Of a stretch of 51,820 nt of DNA, positions 29,755 through 38,084 are shown in pieces (position 1 is the stretch's first letter; every line of letters starts with the position of its first letter). The stretch is from JADGHE01 sp035716025 (lineage in GTDB: Bacteria > Pseudomonadota > Alphaproteobacteria > Rhizobiales > Xanthobacteraceae). The notes under the pieces are model-generated. The model did not search any database, was not told the origin of the DNA, and was given only the letters and a program-made list of their open reading frames with translations. A program made the position numbers and the translations under genes. The stretch lies in NCBI GenBank assembly GCA_035716025.1, contig DASTKH010000035.1:1-51820 (forward strand). Reading direction: 5' to 3'.

Positions 29755-31095
29755 CTAGACGTGGATCGATTCCCCGTGCATGCGGATATCGAGCCCCGCG
29801 CGCTCGTCTTCGTCCGTGACCCGCAGCGGAACGATGAGCCCGACGACCTTCAGGATGCCGAAGGTCACGACGCCGCACCAGACCGCCGTGACCGCGACGC
29901 CGAGGCACTGGACCAGAAACTGGCGGGCATTGCCTTCGAGCAGACCCGGCAATCCCCCCGGCGTATCCGCATTGGCCGACACCGCGGCCGCCGCGAAGAT
30001 TCCGGTCATGAGCGTGCCGATCGTGCCGCCGACGCCGTGCACGCCGAAGACGTCGAGCGAGTCATCGTATTTGAGGCGCTGCTTCAGGCTCGTGCAGGCC
30101 CAGAAGCAGACGAGCCCCGCCACCGCTCCGATGATCACCGCGTGCAGCGGCAGCACGAAGCCGGAGGCCGGGGTGATGGTGCCGAGCCCGGCGATGGCGC
30201 CCGAAATCATCCCGAGCACCGAGGGTTTGCCCCGCGTGTACCACTCGGCCGCCATCCACATGAGCGCGCCGGTCGAGGCCGCAAGATGCGTCACCACGAT
30301 CGCCATCGCGGCGCGCGCGCCGGAGCCGAGCGCCGAGCCGCCGTTGAAGCCGAACCAGCCGACCCAGAGCAGCCCGGTTCCGATCACCGCCATCGACAAA
30401 TCGTAGGGCGCGAGATTGTCGGTGCCGTAGCCGCGCCGCGCCCCGATCACACAGGCGGCGACGAGACCGGCAACCCCGGCATTGATGTGCACCACCGTGC
30501 CGCCCGCGAAATCGAGCAGGCCCAGCGTTTGCAGGAATCCGCCGCCCCAGACCCAGTGCGCGAGCGGCACGTAGACCAGAAAGAACCAGCCCACGCCGAA
30601 CAGCAGAAAGGCCGAGAAGCGCATGCGGTCCACGACCGCGCCGGAGACCAGCGCGACCGTGATGATCGCGAAGGTCATCTGGTAGATCATGAACAGCGAC
30701 TCGGGGATCGTCTTGGCGAGGGGGCTTACGCTGTCGATCCCGAGGCCGCTGAGGAAGAACCGCCCGAACGATCCGATCACCGCCCCCTCGCCCGTAAAGG
30801 CGAGCGAGTAGCCCGCGGCCGCCCACAGCAGCGTGACCAGGGCGGCGCACACGAAGCTCATGGCCATGGTCGAGAGCACGTTCTTCTTGCGCACCATACC
30901 GGCATAGAAAAGCGCGAGGCCGGGGATGGTCATCATGAGCACGAGCGCGGTCGCGCCGATCATCCAGGCGGTGTCGGCGGGATCGATGGCGGGCGCCGCC
31001 GCGGGCGTTTGCGCGAAAGCCGGTTCGCATCCGACGGCAACCAAGGCCAAGGCCTTGGCGATGGCTCCGCGACCCGCTTCTTGCCCCTTGATCAT
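29755..31095 (-). CDS. amtB: ammonium transporter, Amt family (copy 2)
   Basis: A second Amt channel of 446 residues. A signal peptide-like segment (about 28 residues) precedes eleven membrane helices. Visible hallmarks are DTAWMIGATALVLMMTIPGLALFYAG, the pore histidine segment FAGGTVVHINAG, the WMAAEWYTRGKPSVLGMISG region and DVFGVHGVGGTIG. It lacks the Ala-rich insertion of copy 1. It ends with RVTDEDERAGLDIRMHGE, the usual C-terminal tail that couples GlnK binding to gating. It lies 68 bp behind its own glnK, and 327 bp before the second pair. Confidence 0.95.
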   Translation of the reverse strand: MIKGQEAGRGAIAKALALVAVGCEPAFAQTPAAAPAIDPADTAWMIGATALVLMMTIPGLALFYAGMVRKKNVLSTMAMSFVCAALVTLLWAAAGYSLAFTGEGAVIGSFGRFFLSGLGIDSVSPLAKTIPESLFMIYQMTFAIITVALVSGAVVDRMRFSAFLLFGVGWFFLVYVPLAHWVWGGGFLQTLGLLDFAGGTVVHINAGVAGLVAACVIGARRGYGTDNLAPYDLSMAVIGTGLLWVGWFGFNGGSALGSGARAAMAIVVTHLAASTGALMWMAAEWYTRGKPSVLGMISGAIAGLGTITPASGFVLPLHAVIIGAVAGLVCFWACTSLKQRLKYDDSLDVFGVHGVGGTIGTLMTGIFAAAAVSANADTPGGLPGLLEGNARQFLVQCLGVAVTAVWCGVVTFGILKVVGLIVPLRVTDEDERAGLDIRMHGESIHV

Positions 31096-31163
31096 GACTG
31101 CGCCCCCGTTTGGCTGGCCGCGCGTCGGGTCCTGGCGAACGGCCGGACCGACCGCACGCGGCG

Positions 31164-31502
31164 TTACAAGGCATCCGCGTCGGTCTCGCCGGTGCGGATG
31201 CGCACGGCGTGGCCGATGTCGAAAACGAAAATCTTGCCGTCGCCGATCTGCCCCGTCTTCGCGGCGGCCGCGATCGCGTCGACCACCTTTTCGGCGTCCT
31301 CCGCGGGAACCGCGACTTCGAGCTTGATCTTGGGCAGGAAGCTGATCGTGTATTCCGCCCCGCGATAGATCTCGGTATGTCCCTTCTGGCGGCCGTAGCC
31401 CTTCACCTCCGAGACGGTCATGCCGCTGACGCCCAGACGGGTCAGCGCGTCGCGCACCTCGTCGAGCTTGAAGGGCTTGATGATGGCGGTGATCATCTTC
31501 AT
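31164..31502 (-). CDS. glnK: PII nitrogen regulatory protein (GlnK type, copy 2)
   Basis: A second 112-residue PII protein, highly similar to copy 1. It starts MKMITAIIKPFKLDEVRDAL, contains the T-loop VKGYGRQKGHTEIYRGAEY with Tyr51, and ends IGHAVRIRTGETDADAL. The ATG at 31502 is the usual PII start. It is the first gene of the glnK-amtB-glnK-amtB series. Its sigma-54-type promoter lies about 100 bp upstream. Confidence 0.95.
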   Translation of the reverse strand: MKMITAIIKPFKLDEVRDALTRLGVSGMTVSEVKGYGRQKGHTEIYRGAEYTISFLPKIKLEVAVPAEDAEKVVDAIAAAAKTGQIGDGKIFVFDIGHAVRIRTGETDADAL

Positions 31503-31602
31503 GGCGTTCCCCGTGCCTCTGGCCGGGGACGCGCCAAAGCGCACACGAACGAGGCGTGCGCCGCGGACGAGGCCCCCGGCCGGACCGGTCCGCGCGCGAC
31601 AA

Positions 31603-31618
31603 ATCAAAGCCTATGCCA
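31603..31618 (-). promoter_or_regulatory. sigma-54-type promoter for glnK-amtB copy 2
   Basis: On the minus strand TGGCATAGGCTTTGAT matches TGGCAC-N5-TTGCA with exact spacing, one change at the end of the -24 element and the same TTGAT at -12 as the downstream pair. The shared deviation supports common origin of the two promoters. Confidence 0.55.
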
Positions 31619-31712
31619 ACTGCCCAAGATGCTGGCAATCGCGACAAAGAACGGCTTTTCCGCACGGATGTGCGCCCTGCCGGGCCCGCAAGCTGCTGCA
31701 AAAGGCGCCATT

Positions 31713-31729
31713 TGCACGCTCTTTGGGCA
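31713..31729 (-). promoter_or_regulatory. possible NtrC-type enhancer upstream of glnK copy 2
   Basis: TGCAC-N7-GGGCA differs from the NtrC consensus TGCAC-N7-GTGCA at one base, about 100 bp upstream of the sigma-54-type promoter. It overlaps the end of a second palindrome, TGCAAA-N8-TTTGCA at 31697-31716. No gene lies in the 31503-31746 gap. Confidence 0.4.
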
Positions 31730-31746
31730 GGGCTTTTGGCGCGAAA

Positions 31747-32625
31747 CTAGGCCGCAGGATCGGGCGAGGGCCGGCGCAGCCGCACCATGCCCTCCTGCGC
31801 CACCGAGGCGACGAGCGTGCCTTCGCGCGTGAAAATGAGGCCGCGGGAAAAGCCGCGCGCCCCGCCGAGATTGGGACTGTCCTGCGCATAGAGCAGCCAC
31901 TCGTCCGCCCGAAACGGCCGGTGCAGCCAGAGCGCGTGATCGAGGCTCGCGGCCATGAATTCCCGCTCGAACAAGGTGCGACCGTGAGGCACGAGCGCGG
32001 TGTCGAGCAGCGTCATGTCGGAGGCATAGGCCAGCACGCATTGATGGATCGCCGGGTCGTCGGGCAGCGGGCCGGTGGTGCGAATCCAGACATGAAAGCG
32101 CCCGTCGGGCAGTTTCTGGCCGGCATAGCGGCCGAGCTCCACGGGGCGCAATTCCAGCGGTCGCTCGCGCTCGTAATAGCGGCGCACCGGCTCGGGCATT
32201 TGCGCGAGAAGGTCCTTCCGGGCTTCCGCATCGCTGGTGAGCGCTTCCGGCGGCGGCACCTCCGGCATGGGGGCTTGGTGCGTAAGCCCGTCCTCCCGGA
32301 TGTGGAAGGAGACCGACATCGTGAAGATCGGCCGGCCGTGCTGGATCGCCAGAACCCGGCGCGTCGAGAAGCTTCCGCCGTCGCGGGTGCGCTCGACATT
32401 GTAGATGATCGGCACCTTGGGGTCGCCGCCGATCAGAAAATAGGCATGCATCGAATGGGGCTGCCGACCCTCGACCGTGCGGGTCGCGGCGACGAGCGCC
32501 TGACCGATCACCTGCCCCCCGAACACGCGCTGCCAGCCGGATTGCGGGCTGCGTCCGCGAAAAAGGTTCACCTCGAGCGGTTCGAGGTCGAGCAGGGCGA
32601 GAAGAGCGTCAACGGCTTGCGACAT
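31747..32625 (-). CDS. tesB: acyl-CoA thioesterase II (TesB family)
   Basis: Hydrolyses acyl-CoA to free fatty acid and CoA. The 292-residue protein has the double hot-dog layout of TesB: an N-terminal repeat with VFGGQVIGQALVAATRTV and SMHAYFLIGGD, and a C-terminal repeat with ASDMTLLDTAL, ASLDHALWLHRPFR and DEWLLYAQDSPNLGGARGFSRG. The catalytic Asp-Thr/Ser-Gln set sits in these segments. I chose the ATG at 32625, where similarity begins (MSQAVDALLALLDLE), rather than 32676. It is the last gene of the chorismate mutase-HisC-TyrC run, although its role is unrelated. Confidence 0.93.
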   Translation of the reverse strand: MSQAVDALLALLDLEPLEVNLFRGRSPQSGWQRVFGGQVIGQALVAATRTVEGRQPHSMHAYFLIGGDPKVPIIYNVERTRDGGSFSTRRVLAIQHGRPIFTMSVSFHIREDGLTHQAPMPEVPPPEALTSDAEARKDLLAQMPEPVRRYYERERPLELRPVELGRYAGQKLPDGRFHVWIRTTGPLPDDPAIHQCVLAYASDMTLLDTALVPHGRTLFEREFMAASLDHALWLHRPFRADEWLLYAQDSPNLGGARGFSRGLIFTREGTLVASVAQEGMVRLRRPSPDPAA

Positions 32626-32691
32626 GGCTCGAAGGGCGGCCGCAAGAGGGCCGCAAGGGATACGGAAGAAGGCCAATTCCTCAAGGGGAGG

Positions 32692-33654
32692 CTAATCGTC
32701 CGCCGCATAGGGACGCGGAATCGGCGCGTCCTGCAAGGCGGGGTGCGGACGACCGAAATCCGGCGAAGGCGAGTCCTGCCCGATCTGCACGATGCCGCGG
32801 CGGATCGCCCGCGTGCGCGTGAAATGCCGAAAGAGCGCCTCGCCGTCGCCCCGCCGGATCGCCCGGGTGAGCTTGGCGAGATCCTCGTTGAAGGTGCCGA
32901 GCATTTCCAACACCGCTTCCCTGTTGTTGAGGAAGATGTCCCGCCACATCGTCGGGTCAGAGGCCGCGATGCGGGTGAAGTCGCGAAAGCCGCCGGCCGA
33001 AAACTTCAGCACTTCCGACTGTGTCACCTCCGCAAGCTCGTCCGCCGTGCCGACGATCGTGTAGGCGATGAGGTGCGGCAGATGGCTCGTCACCGCGAGA
33101 ACGAGATCGTGATGCTCGGCCGTCATGGTCTCGACATTGGCGCCGAGCGCGCGCCAGAACGCTGCAAGCTTCTTCACCGCCTGCGGATCGGTGCCGGGCG
33201 GCGGGGTGAGGATGCACCAGCGGTTGACGAAGAGTTCGGCAAAGCCGGCATCCGGACCCGAATATTCGGTGCCGGCCACCGGATGCGCGGGCACGAAGTG
33301 CACGCCCGGCGGAATGTGCGGACCCATGTCGCGCACCACCGCGGCCTTGACCGAGCCGACATCCGACACGATGGCGCCGGGGCGCAGGCGCGGGGCAATT
33401 TCCGCCGCCGCCGCCCCGCAGGCACCGACGGGGATCGACACGATCACGAGATCGGCCCCGTCCGCCGCATCCGCATTGGTCTCGACCACGCGATCCGCAA
33501 TCCCGAGCTCGACCACGCGCCGACGCGTGGCATCGGTGCGGGCGGTCGCGACGATCTCGGCCGCAAGACCCTTCGCCTGCACGGCGCGGGCGATCGAGGA
33601 GCCGATGAGGCCGACGCCGATCAGCGCAAGGCGGTTGAACAGGGGGCCGGTCAT
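32692..33654 (-). CDS. tyrC: prephenate/arogenate dehydrogenase family protein (TyrC type)
   Basis: A 320-residue NAD(P)-dependent dehydrogenase for the oxidative decarboxylation step to tyrosine. The nucleotide-binding loop is LIGVGLIGSSIARAV near residues 11-25. Family motifs are SDVGSVKAAVV, HFVPAHPVAGTEYSG (with the catalytic histidine) and VTSHLPHLIAYTI near residue 200. No ACT domain follows. Whether it prefers prephenate or cyclohexadienyl/arogenate substrates is not decided by sequence; the neighbouring HisC-type aminotransferase makes an arogenate route possible. It lies 31 bp behind hisC. Confidence 0.92.
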   Translation of the reverse strand: MTGPLFNRLALIGVGLIGSSIARAVQAKGLAAEIVATARTDATRRRVVELGIADRVVETNADAADGADLVIVSIPVGACGAAAAEIAPRLRPGAIVSDVGSVKAAVVRDMGPHIPPGVHFVPAHPVAGTEYSGPDAGFAELFVNRWCILTPPPGTDPQAVKKLAAFWRALGANVETMTAEHHDLVLAVTSHLPHLIAYTIVGTADELAEVTQSEVLKFSAGGFRDFTRIAASDPTMWRDIFLNNREAVLEMLGTFNEDLAKLTRAIRRGDGEALFRHFTRTRAIRRGIVQIGQDSPSPDFGRPHPALQDAPIPRPYAADD

Positions 33655-33685
33655 GGCAGGCCCCGGCTTGCCGCGTTTTGCGTTG

Positions 33686-34795
33686 TCATGCCGGCTTCCC
33701 CGCGAGAAAGTCGCGCAGACCCTCGATCACAAGCCGGTTCGCCTCCTCGGTGCCGACGGAGCAGCGCAGGCAATGCGGCAGATGGTAGGCGCCGACCTGC
33801 CGCATGATGATGCCGCGCCGGGTGAGGAAGGCGTCCGCCTCCTGCGCGGTGCGGCCCTTCTGCTGCGGGAAGTGGATGAGCACGAAATTGGCCACGCTCG
33901 GCGTGACCGAAAGGCCGAGCCGGCCGATCTCCTCGGTGAGAAAGGCGAGCCAGCGCGTGTTGTGCTGCGCCGACATTTCGACGTGCTCTGCATCCGCGAT
34001 CGCGGCCGCGCCCGCCGCGATGGCCGGCGCCGTCACGTTGAACGGGCCGCGGATGCGGTTGATGACGTCCACCACATGGGCGGGGCCATACATCCAGCCA
34101 AGCCGCACGGCCGCGAGCGCATGGATCTTCGAGAAGGTGCGGCACATCACGACGTTCTCGCTCGTCGCGACGAGCTCGATGCCGGCCTCGTAGTCGTTGC
34201 GCCGCACATATTCCGCATAGGCGGCATCGAGCACCAAGAGGATGTCGGGCCGGAGCCCCGCATGCAGGCGCCTGACCTCGTCGAATGGCAGATAGGTGCC
34301 GGTCGGGTTGTTGGGGTTGGCGAGAAACACGATGCGGGTCCGATCGGTGACGGCGGCCAGAATCGCGTCGACGTCCGCCGTGTAGTTCTTCTCGGGCGCC
34401 ACCACAGGCCGCGCCCCCGCCGCCAGGGTGGCGATCGGGTACACGAGAAAGCCGTGCGTCGTGTGGATCGTCTCGTCGCCGTCGCGCAGATAGGCGCGGG
34501 CAAGGAGGTTCAGAAGGTCGTCCGACCCCGCGCCGCAGACGATGCGGGCCGGATCGAGCCCGAACGCGCGGCCGATGGCGTCCCGCAATGCGGTCGCTGC
34601 CCCGTCGGGATAGTCCTCAAGATGCGCCGCGACCTTGCGGTAGGCCTCCACCGCCTTCGGGCTCGGCCCGAGCGGCGATTCGTTCGACGACAGCTTGAAC
34701 ACCTTCGCCACGCCCGGCGCGCTGGACTTGCCCGGCACGTAGGGCTTGATGTCGAGCACACCGGGGCGCGGCTGCGGACGCATGGGAGCGGACAT
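33686..34795 (-). CDS. hisC: histidinol-phosphate/aromatic aminotransferase (HisC type)
   Basis: A 369-residue PLP-dependent aminotransferase. It begins with the HisC opening RPGVLDIKPYVPGKS and has LSSNESPLGPSPKAVEAY, YPDG, ANPNNPTGTYLP, and the PLP-lysine segment FSKIHALAAVRLGW. Enzymes of this branch act on histidinol phosphate and often on aromatic 2-oxo acids. The location between chorismate mutase and the TyrC-type dehydrogenase suggests a role in tyrosine/phenylalanine synthesis. The ATG at 34795 precedes the first conserved block; the frame is open to 34840. Confidence 0.92.
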   Translation of the reverse strand: MSAPMRPQPRPGVLDIKPYVPGKSSAPGVAKVFKLSSNESPLGPSPKAVEAYRKVAAHLEDYPDGAATALRDAIGRAFGLDPARIVCGAGSDDLLNLLARAYLRDGDETIHTTHGFLVYPIATLAAGARPVVAPEKNYTADVDAILAAVTDRTRIVFLANPNNPTGTYLPFDEVRRLHAGLRPDILLVLDAAYAEYVRRNDYEAGIELVATSENVVMCRTFSKIHALAAVRLGWMYGPAHVVDVINRIRGPFNVTAPAIAAGAAAIADAEHVEMSAQHNTRWLAFLTEEIGRLGLSVTPSVANFVLIHFPQQKGRTAQEADAFLTRRGIIMRQVGAYHLPHCLRCSVGTEEANRLVIEGLRDFLAGKPA

Positions 34796-34959
34796 TCTCG
34801 TTTGCCTCAAATCCTGCCGGCCCCGCCGTCCTCCCCGCAAGCGAGGGTCCGGCGGGGGTCAATTGTCACGGATGGGAGAAGGCCGCAACGCGCGCGAACG
34901 CCTCCCGGTCGCGGCCTTGACTGCGCTCGGCCGCTTCGGGAGGGCATGAAAGACGAGCG

Positions 34960-35823
34960 TCAACGGTCCGTGGGCACCGGCGGCGCGCCCTCCCGCGTGA
35001 CCCTATAGCGGGTCGCGTGGCCGCCGACGAGAGCCGTCGAGCGCACCGACACCCCGGCCTTGACCAGAGCCTGGGTCACCTCTTCCAAGGTCCGGCCGCT
35101 CGGGACCGAAACGAGCAGCGCGGCGCCGTCGAAGGCGCCGTCCGGCACGGCCAGGGTCTCGGCGAGCGGATCGACGGCCCGCGAGGCCGCCGCGCTCCAG
35201 CCCGATACCTTGATGCTGAACACCTCCACGTCCTTTGCCACGGCATCGACGGCCGGATGGCAGACCACGAAGACCGGCAGCGCGGCCGGGTGGTCCGCGC
35301 GCTCCACAAAGGGCAGCCGCGCAATGATTTTCGGGGCCGCGGCGGGCTCGAGCAGACTCCACCAGGCCCCCGCGCCGGCAAGGCCGGTCGCCGGCACGAG
35401 CGCGATGTCGCCGTTGCCCGCCCCCACCGCCGAAACCGCCGCGGCCGCACTCATGTGCGGCACGAAGGGGGGCGTGAAGCCGAAATGGAAGCGGGCGGAG
35501 TCGCGCATCGCCGCATCGCCGGCCGAGAGGTCCGCATGCACGCGATAAGGTGCCTGAACATAGGTGAAGGTTGAGATGATGACGCGCCAGATGCTCTCCA
35601 CCGTATCGAGCGGCAGGATTCCGCGATGCCGCTCGACAAGCCGGCGCATCATGTCGGCCTCGCGCGCAGGCCGGAACGCCGAGCCGGTCTCCTGCGTCCG
35701 CTTGGTCGCGATCAACCGGTCGATGATCTCGCCCCGCTCGATCAGCAGGCCGTGCATCGCCGCATCGATGCGGTCGATCTCCCGCCGCAGATCCGCAAGC
35801 GTCGGCTTTGGCACTTCAGACAT
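34960..35823 (-). CDS. chorismate mutase with degenerate prephenate-dehydratase-like C-terminal half
   Basis: Rearranges chorismate to prephenate. Residues 5-95 form an AroQ-type chorismate mutase: LRREIDRIDAAMHGLLIERGEII, then ATKR and the RPAREADMMRRL segment with the active-site Arg and Glu. The remaining 190 residues resemble a decayed prephenate dehydratase followed by an ACT-like end (SGRTLEEVTQALVKAGVSV): the block GNGDIALVPATGLAG stands where the PIENS motif would be, and the TRF catalytic motif is replaced (ADHPAALPVFVV). The total length of 287 residues is close to that of CM-PDT P-proteins without the full ACT domain. It is first in the run leading to hisC, tyrC and tesB. Confidence 0.85.
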   Translation of the reverse strand: MSEVPKPTLADLRREIDRIDAAMHGLLIERGEIIDRLIATKRTQETGSAFRPAREADMMRRLVERHRGILPLDTVESIWRVIISTFTYVQAPYRVHADLSAGDAAMRDSARFHFGFTPPFVPHMSAAAAVSAVGAGNGDIALVPATGLAGAGAWWSLLEPAAAPKIIARLPFVERADHPAALPVFVVCHPAVDAVAKDVEVFSIKVSGWSAAASRAVDPLAETLAVPDGAFDGAALLVSVPSGRTLEEVTQALVKAGVSVRSTALVGGHATRYRVTREGAPPVPTDR

Positions 35824-35950
35824 GAGCGTCTCGCGAAGACTCGGGCCGGCCCGGGCGCCCGGGCCGTTCCTCGGGGGGCCGCCCGACCGCGCAGGGGCCC
35901 GGCAAACGGCGGACTCCTACGGGCTTGCCCGCCCGATGGCAAAGAAAACA

Positions 35951-35979
35951 TTGACTTCGCCGGGGCCGCATTCCTACCT
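35951..35979 (+). promoter_or_regulatory. possible promoter for metX
   Basis: TTGACT at 35951-35956 matches five of six -35 bases, and CTACCT at 35974-35979 is a weak -10 at 17-nt spacing. It lies about 65 bp upstream of the metX GTG start. I looked for a SAM-II-type riboswitch in the same 219-bp region and did not find the conserved core. Confidence 0.3.
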
Positions 35980-36043
35980 CCAGTGCTCCCCTGCCCGCCA
36001 TTTCGTGCTATAAAGCAGAACTTTCCGTACGGAGTAACGAACG

Positions 36044-37228
36044 GTGGCCGAGGCCGATCTAACCCTTGTGCGGGACCGCCCCGGCCCGCGGCGCGAGGTC
36101 GAAAACCCGCATTCGCGCGTCGTCCGCTTCGGGCCGGACCGGCCGTTCAAGCTCGACGCGGGCGTCGAGCTGTCCCCGTTCCAGATCGCCTTTCAGACCT
36201 ACGGCACCCTCGACGCCAATCGCGCCAATGCCGTGCTGATCTGCCATGCGCTGACCGGAGACCAGCACGTCGCCAATGTGCACCCGGTCACCGGCAAGCC
36301 CGGCTGGTGGGAGACGATGGTCGGGCCCGGCAAGCCTATCGACACCGACCGCTATTTCGTCATCTGCGCAAACGTGATCGGCGGCTGCATGGGAACCACG
36401 GGCCCCGCATCGGCCAATCCCAGGACCGGACTGCCCTGGGGGCTCGACTTCCCCGTCGTGACGATTCGCGACATGGTGCGCGCGCAGGCGATGCTGCTCG
36501 ACCATCTCGGCATCGACACGCTTTTCGCCGTTGCGGGCGGTTCCATGGGCGGCATGCAGGTGCTGCAATGGGCCGCGAGCTATCCCGAGCGCGTCTTCGC
36601 CGCGCTGCCGATTGCCACCGGCGCGCGCCACTCGGCGCAGAACATCGCGTTCCACGAGGTCGGCCGCCAGGCCGTCATGGCCGACCCGGACTGGCGGGGC
36701 GGCCGCTATCTCATCGAGGGAACGAACCCGCGCCGCGGGCTCGCGGTGGCCCGCATGGGCGCGCACATCACCTATCTCTCGGACGCCGCGCTGCACCGCA
36801 AGTTCGGCCGCCGCTTGCAGGACCGCGACAACCCCACCTTCTCCTTCGACGCCGATTTCGAGGTGGAATCCTATCTGCGGCACCAGGGCATTTCCTTTGT
36901 CGAGCGCTTCGACGCCAACTCGTATCTCTACCTCACGCGGGCGATGGACTATTTTGACCTCGCGGCCGATTACGGAGGCGTGCTCGCCAATGCCTTTCGC
37001 GGATCACAGACGCGCTTTTGCGTGATCTCGTTCACGTCCGACTGGCTCTTCCCCACCTCCGAATCGCGCGCCGTCGTGCATGCTCTCAACGCCTCGAGCG
37101 CGCGCGTTTCCTTCGCCGAGATCGTCACCGACAAGGGTCACGACGCCTTCCTACTCGACGAGCCGGAACTGTTCGCAATCACGCGCGGCTTCCTCGAGGG
37201 CGCCGGCAAGGCGCGCGGGCTGAAGTGA
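36044..37228 (+). CDS. metX: homoserine O-acetyltransferase
   Basis: Acetylates (or succinylates) homoserine with acyl-CoA in methionine synthesis. The 394-residue alpha/beta-hydrolase-fold protein has the oxyanion/nucleophile motif GGSMGGMQ with the catalytic serine, the Asp in FTSDWLFP and the His in KGHDAFLLD. Other MetX blocks are VLICHALTGDQHVA and NVIGGCMGTTGPAS. Acyl-donor choice (acetyl or succinyl) is not always predictable from annotation alone. The GTG start at 36044 has GGAG ten bases upstream. It is divergent from the chorismate mutase gene and upstream of metW. Confidence 0.94.
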   Translation: MAEADLTLVRDRPGPRREVENPHSRVVRFGPDRPFKLDAGVELSPFQIAFQTYGTLDANRANAVLICHALTGDQHVANVHPVTGKPGWWETMVGPGKPIDTDRYFVICANVIGGCMGTTGPASANPRTGLPWGLDFPVVTIRDMVRAQAMLLDHLGIDTLFAVAGGSMGGMQVLQWAASYPERVFAALPIATGARHSAQNIAFHEVGRQAVMADPDWRGGRYLIEGTNPRRGLAVARMGAHITYLSDAALHRKFGRRLQDRDNPTFSFDADFEVESYLRHQGISFVERFDANSYLYLTRAMDYFDLAADYGGVLANAFRGSQTRFCVISFTSDWLFPTSESRAVVHALNASSARVSFAEIVTDKGHDAFLLDEPELFAITRGFLEGAGKARGLK

Positions 37229-37260
37229 CGTGAGCGCGAGCAGGACGATGCGCGACGGTA

Positions 37261-37378
37261 CGCACCGCCGGCTCCCTCCCCCCGCAAAAGAGAGGGTCGG
37301 GGAGGAGGGGGGGTTCGCATTTCGGACCCCCGCCCGGTTTGCTTCGCAAACCGACCTCCCGCTTGCAGGGAGGGGTGA
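37261..37378 (+). repeat. multi-hairpin intergenic palindromic element between metX and metW
   Basis: This GC-rich spacer contains a chain of inverted repeats. CGGTTTGC-TTC-GCAAACCG (37335-37353) is a perfect eight-base-pair hairpin; CCTCCC...GGGAGG (37355-37373) forms a six-base-pair hairpin; and CTCCC.../GGGGAG-type arms occupy 37270-37305. The composition and layout resemble dispersed intergenic palindromic repeats of alphaproteobacterial genomes. I cannot count other genomic copies from this window. Confidence 0.5.
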
Positions 37379-37402
37379 ACCGCGCTCCGCAGGGGCGCCG
37401 CG

Positions 37403-38062
37403 ATGCTGAATCGGCTATCGCGCGACCGCACCATGGCGGACACCGCACGCACGCCGGGGGCGGCGCGCGTCGATCTTCTGGTCGTCGCACAAATGGTGAC
37501 GCACGGCGTGCGGGTGCTGGATGTCGGCTGCGGCGACGGCGAACTGCTTCAACTGCTTGCGGAAACGCGCGGCGCCGACGCGCGCGGGATCGAACTTTCA
37601 CGCGAGGGTGTCAACGAATGCGTGAGCAAAGGCCTCGCGGTCGTGCAGGGCGACGCCGACACCGACCTCGTGGACTATCCCGACGATGCGTTCGACTACG
37701 TGATCCTTTCGCAGACCCTGCAGGCGACACGGCAGCCCCGGCATGTGCTCGAACAGATGCTTCGCATCGGCCGTCACGCCATCGTCTCGTTTCCGAATTT
37801 CGGCCACTGGCGCATCCGCCTGCAGCTTCTGTTCAACGGCCGCATGCCCACGACCGAGAACCTGCCGTACACATGGTACGACACGCCCAACATCCACTTC
37901 TGCACGATCAAGGATTTCCGCGCCCTGTGCGACGTGGTGGGCGCCCGCATGGAGCGGGCGGTTGCACTCAACGCCTGGGGCAAGCCGCTGAGACTCAACG
38001 CGCCCTGGTGGTTCTGGAACCTCTTCGGCGAACAGGCCGTGTTTCTGCTGACCCGCAAATAA
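37403..38062 (+). CDS. metW: methionine biosynthesis protein MetW
   Basis: A class I methyltransferase-like protein of 219 residues that partners with MetX in alphaproteobacteria. The SAM-binding motif I is VLDVGCGDGELLQLL, followed by ARGIELSREGVNECV and DYVILSQTLQATRQP, then MetW-specific FPNFGHWRIRLQLLFNGRMP and WYDTPNIHFCT. It improves or is required for MetX activity in some species, by an unresolved mechanism. I use the ATG at 37403, which has GGGG upstream; an ATG at 37433 also fits the start of conservation. Confidence 0.93.
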   Translation: MLNRLSRDRTMADTARTPGAARVDLLVVAQMVTHGVRVLDVGCGDGELLQLLAETRGADARGIELSREGVNECVSKGLAVVQGDADTDLVDYPDDAFDYVILSQTLQATRQPRHVLEQMLRIGRHAIVSFPNFGHWRIRLQLLFNGRMPTTENLPYTWYDTPNIHFCTIKDFRALCDVVGARMERAVALNAWGKPLRLNAPWWFWNLFGEQAVFLLTRK

Positions 38063-38084
38063 ACGCCGGGCCGGCACGCGCCCC

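Noticed and set aside
31697..31716. TGCAAA-N8-TTTGCA as the NtrC site
   Set aside because: Spacing is 20 bp rather than 17 and the half-sites miss the essential C; the adjacent TGCAC-N7-GGGCA is the better candidate.
35824..36043. SAM-II-like riboswitch in front of metX
   Set aside because: The conserved core and pseudoknot pairing sequences were not found. A short GCTATAAAGC-like stretch near 36006 is not enough.
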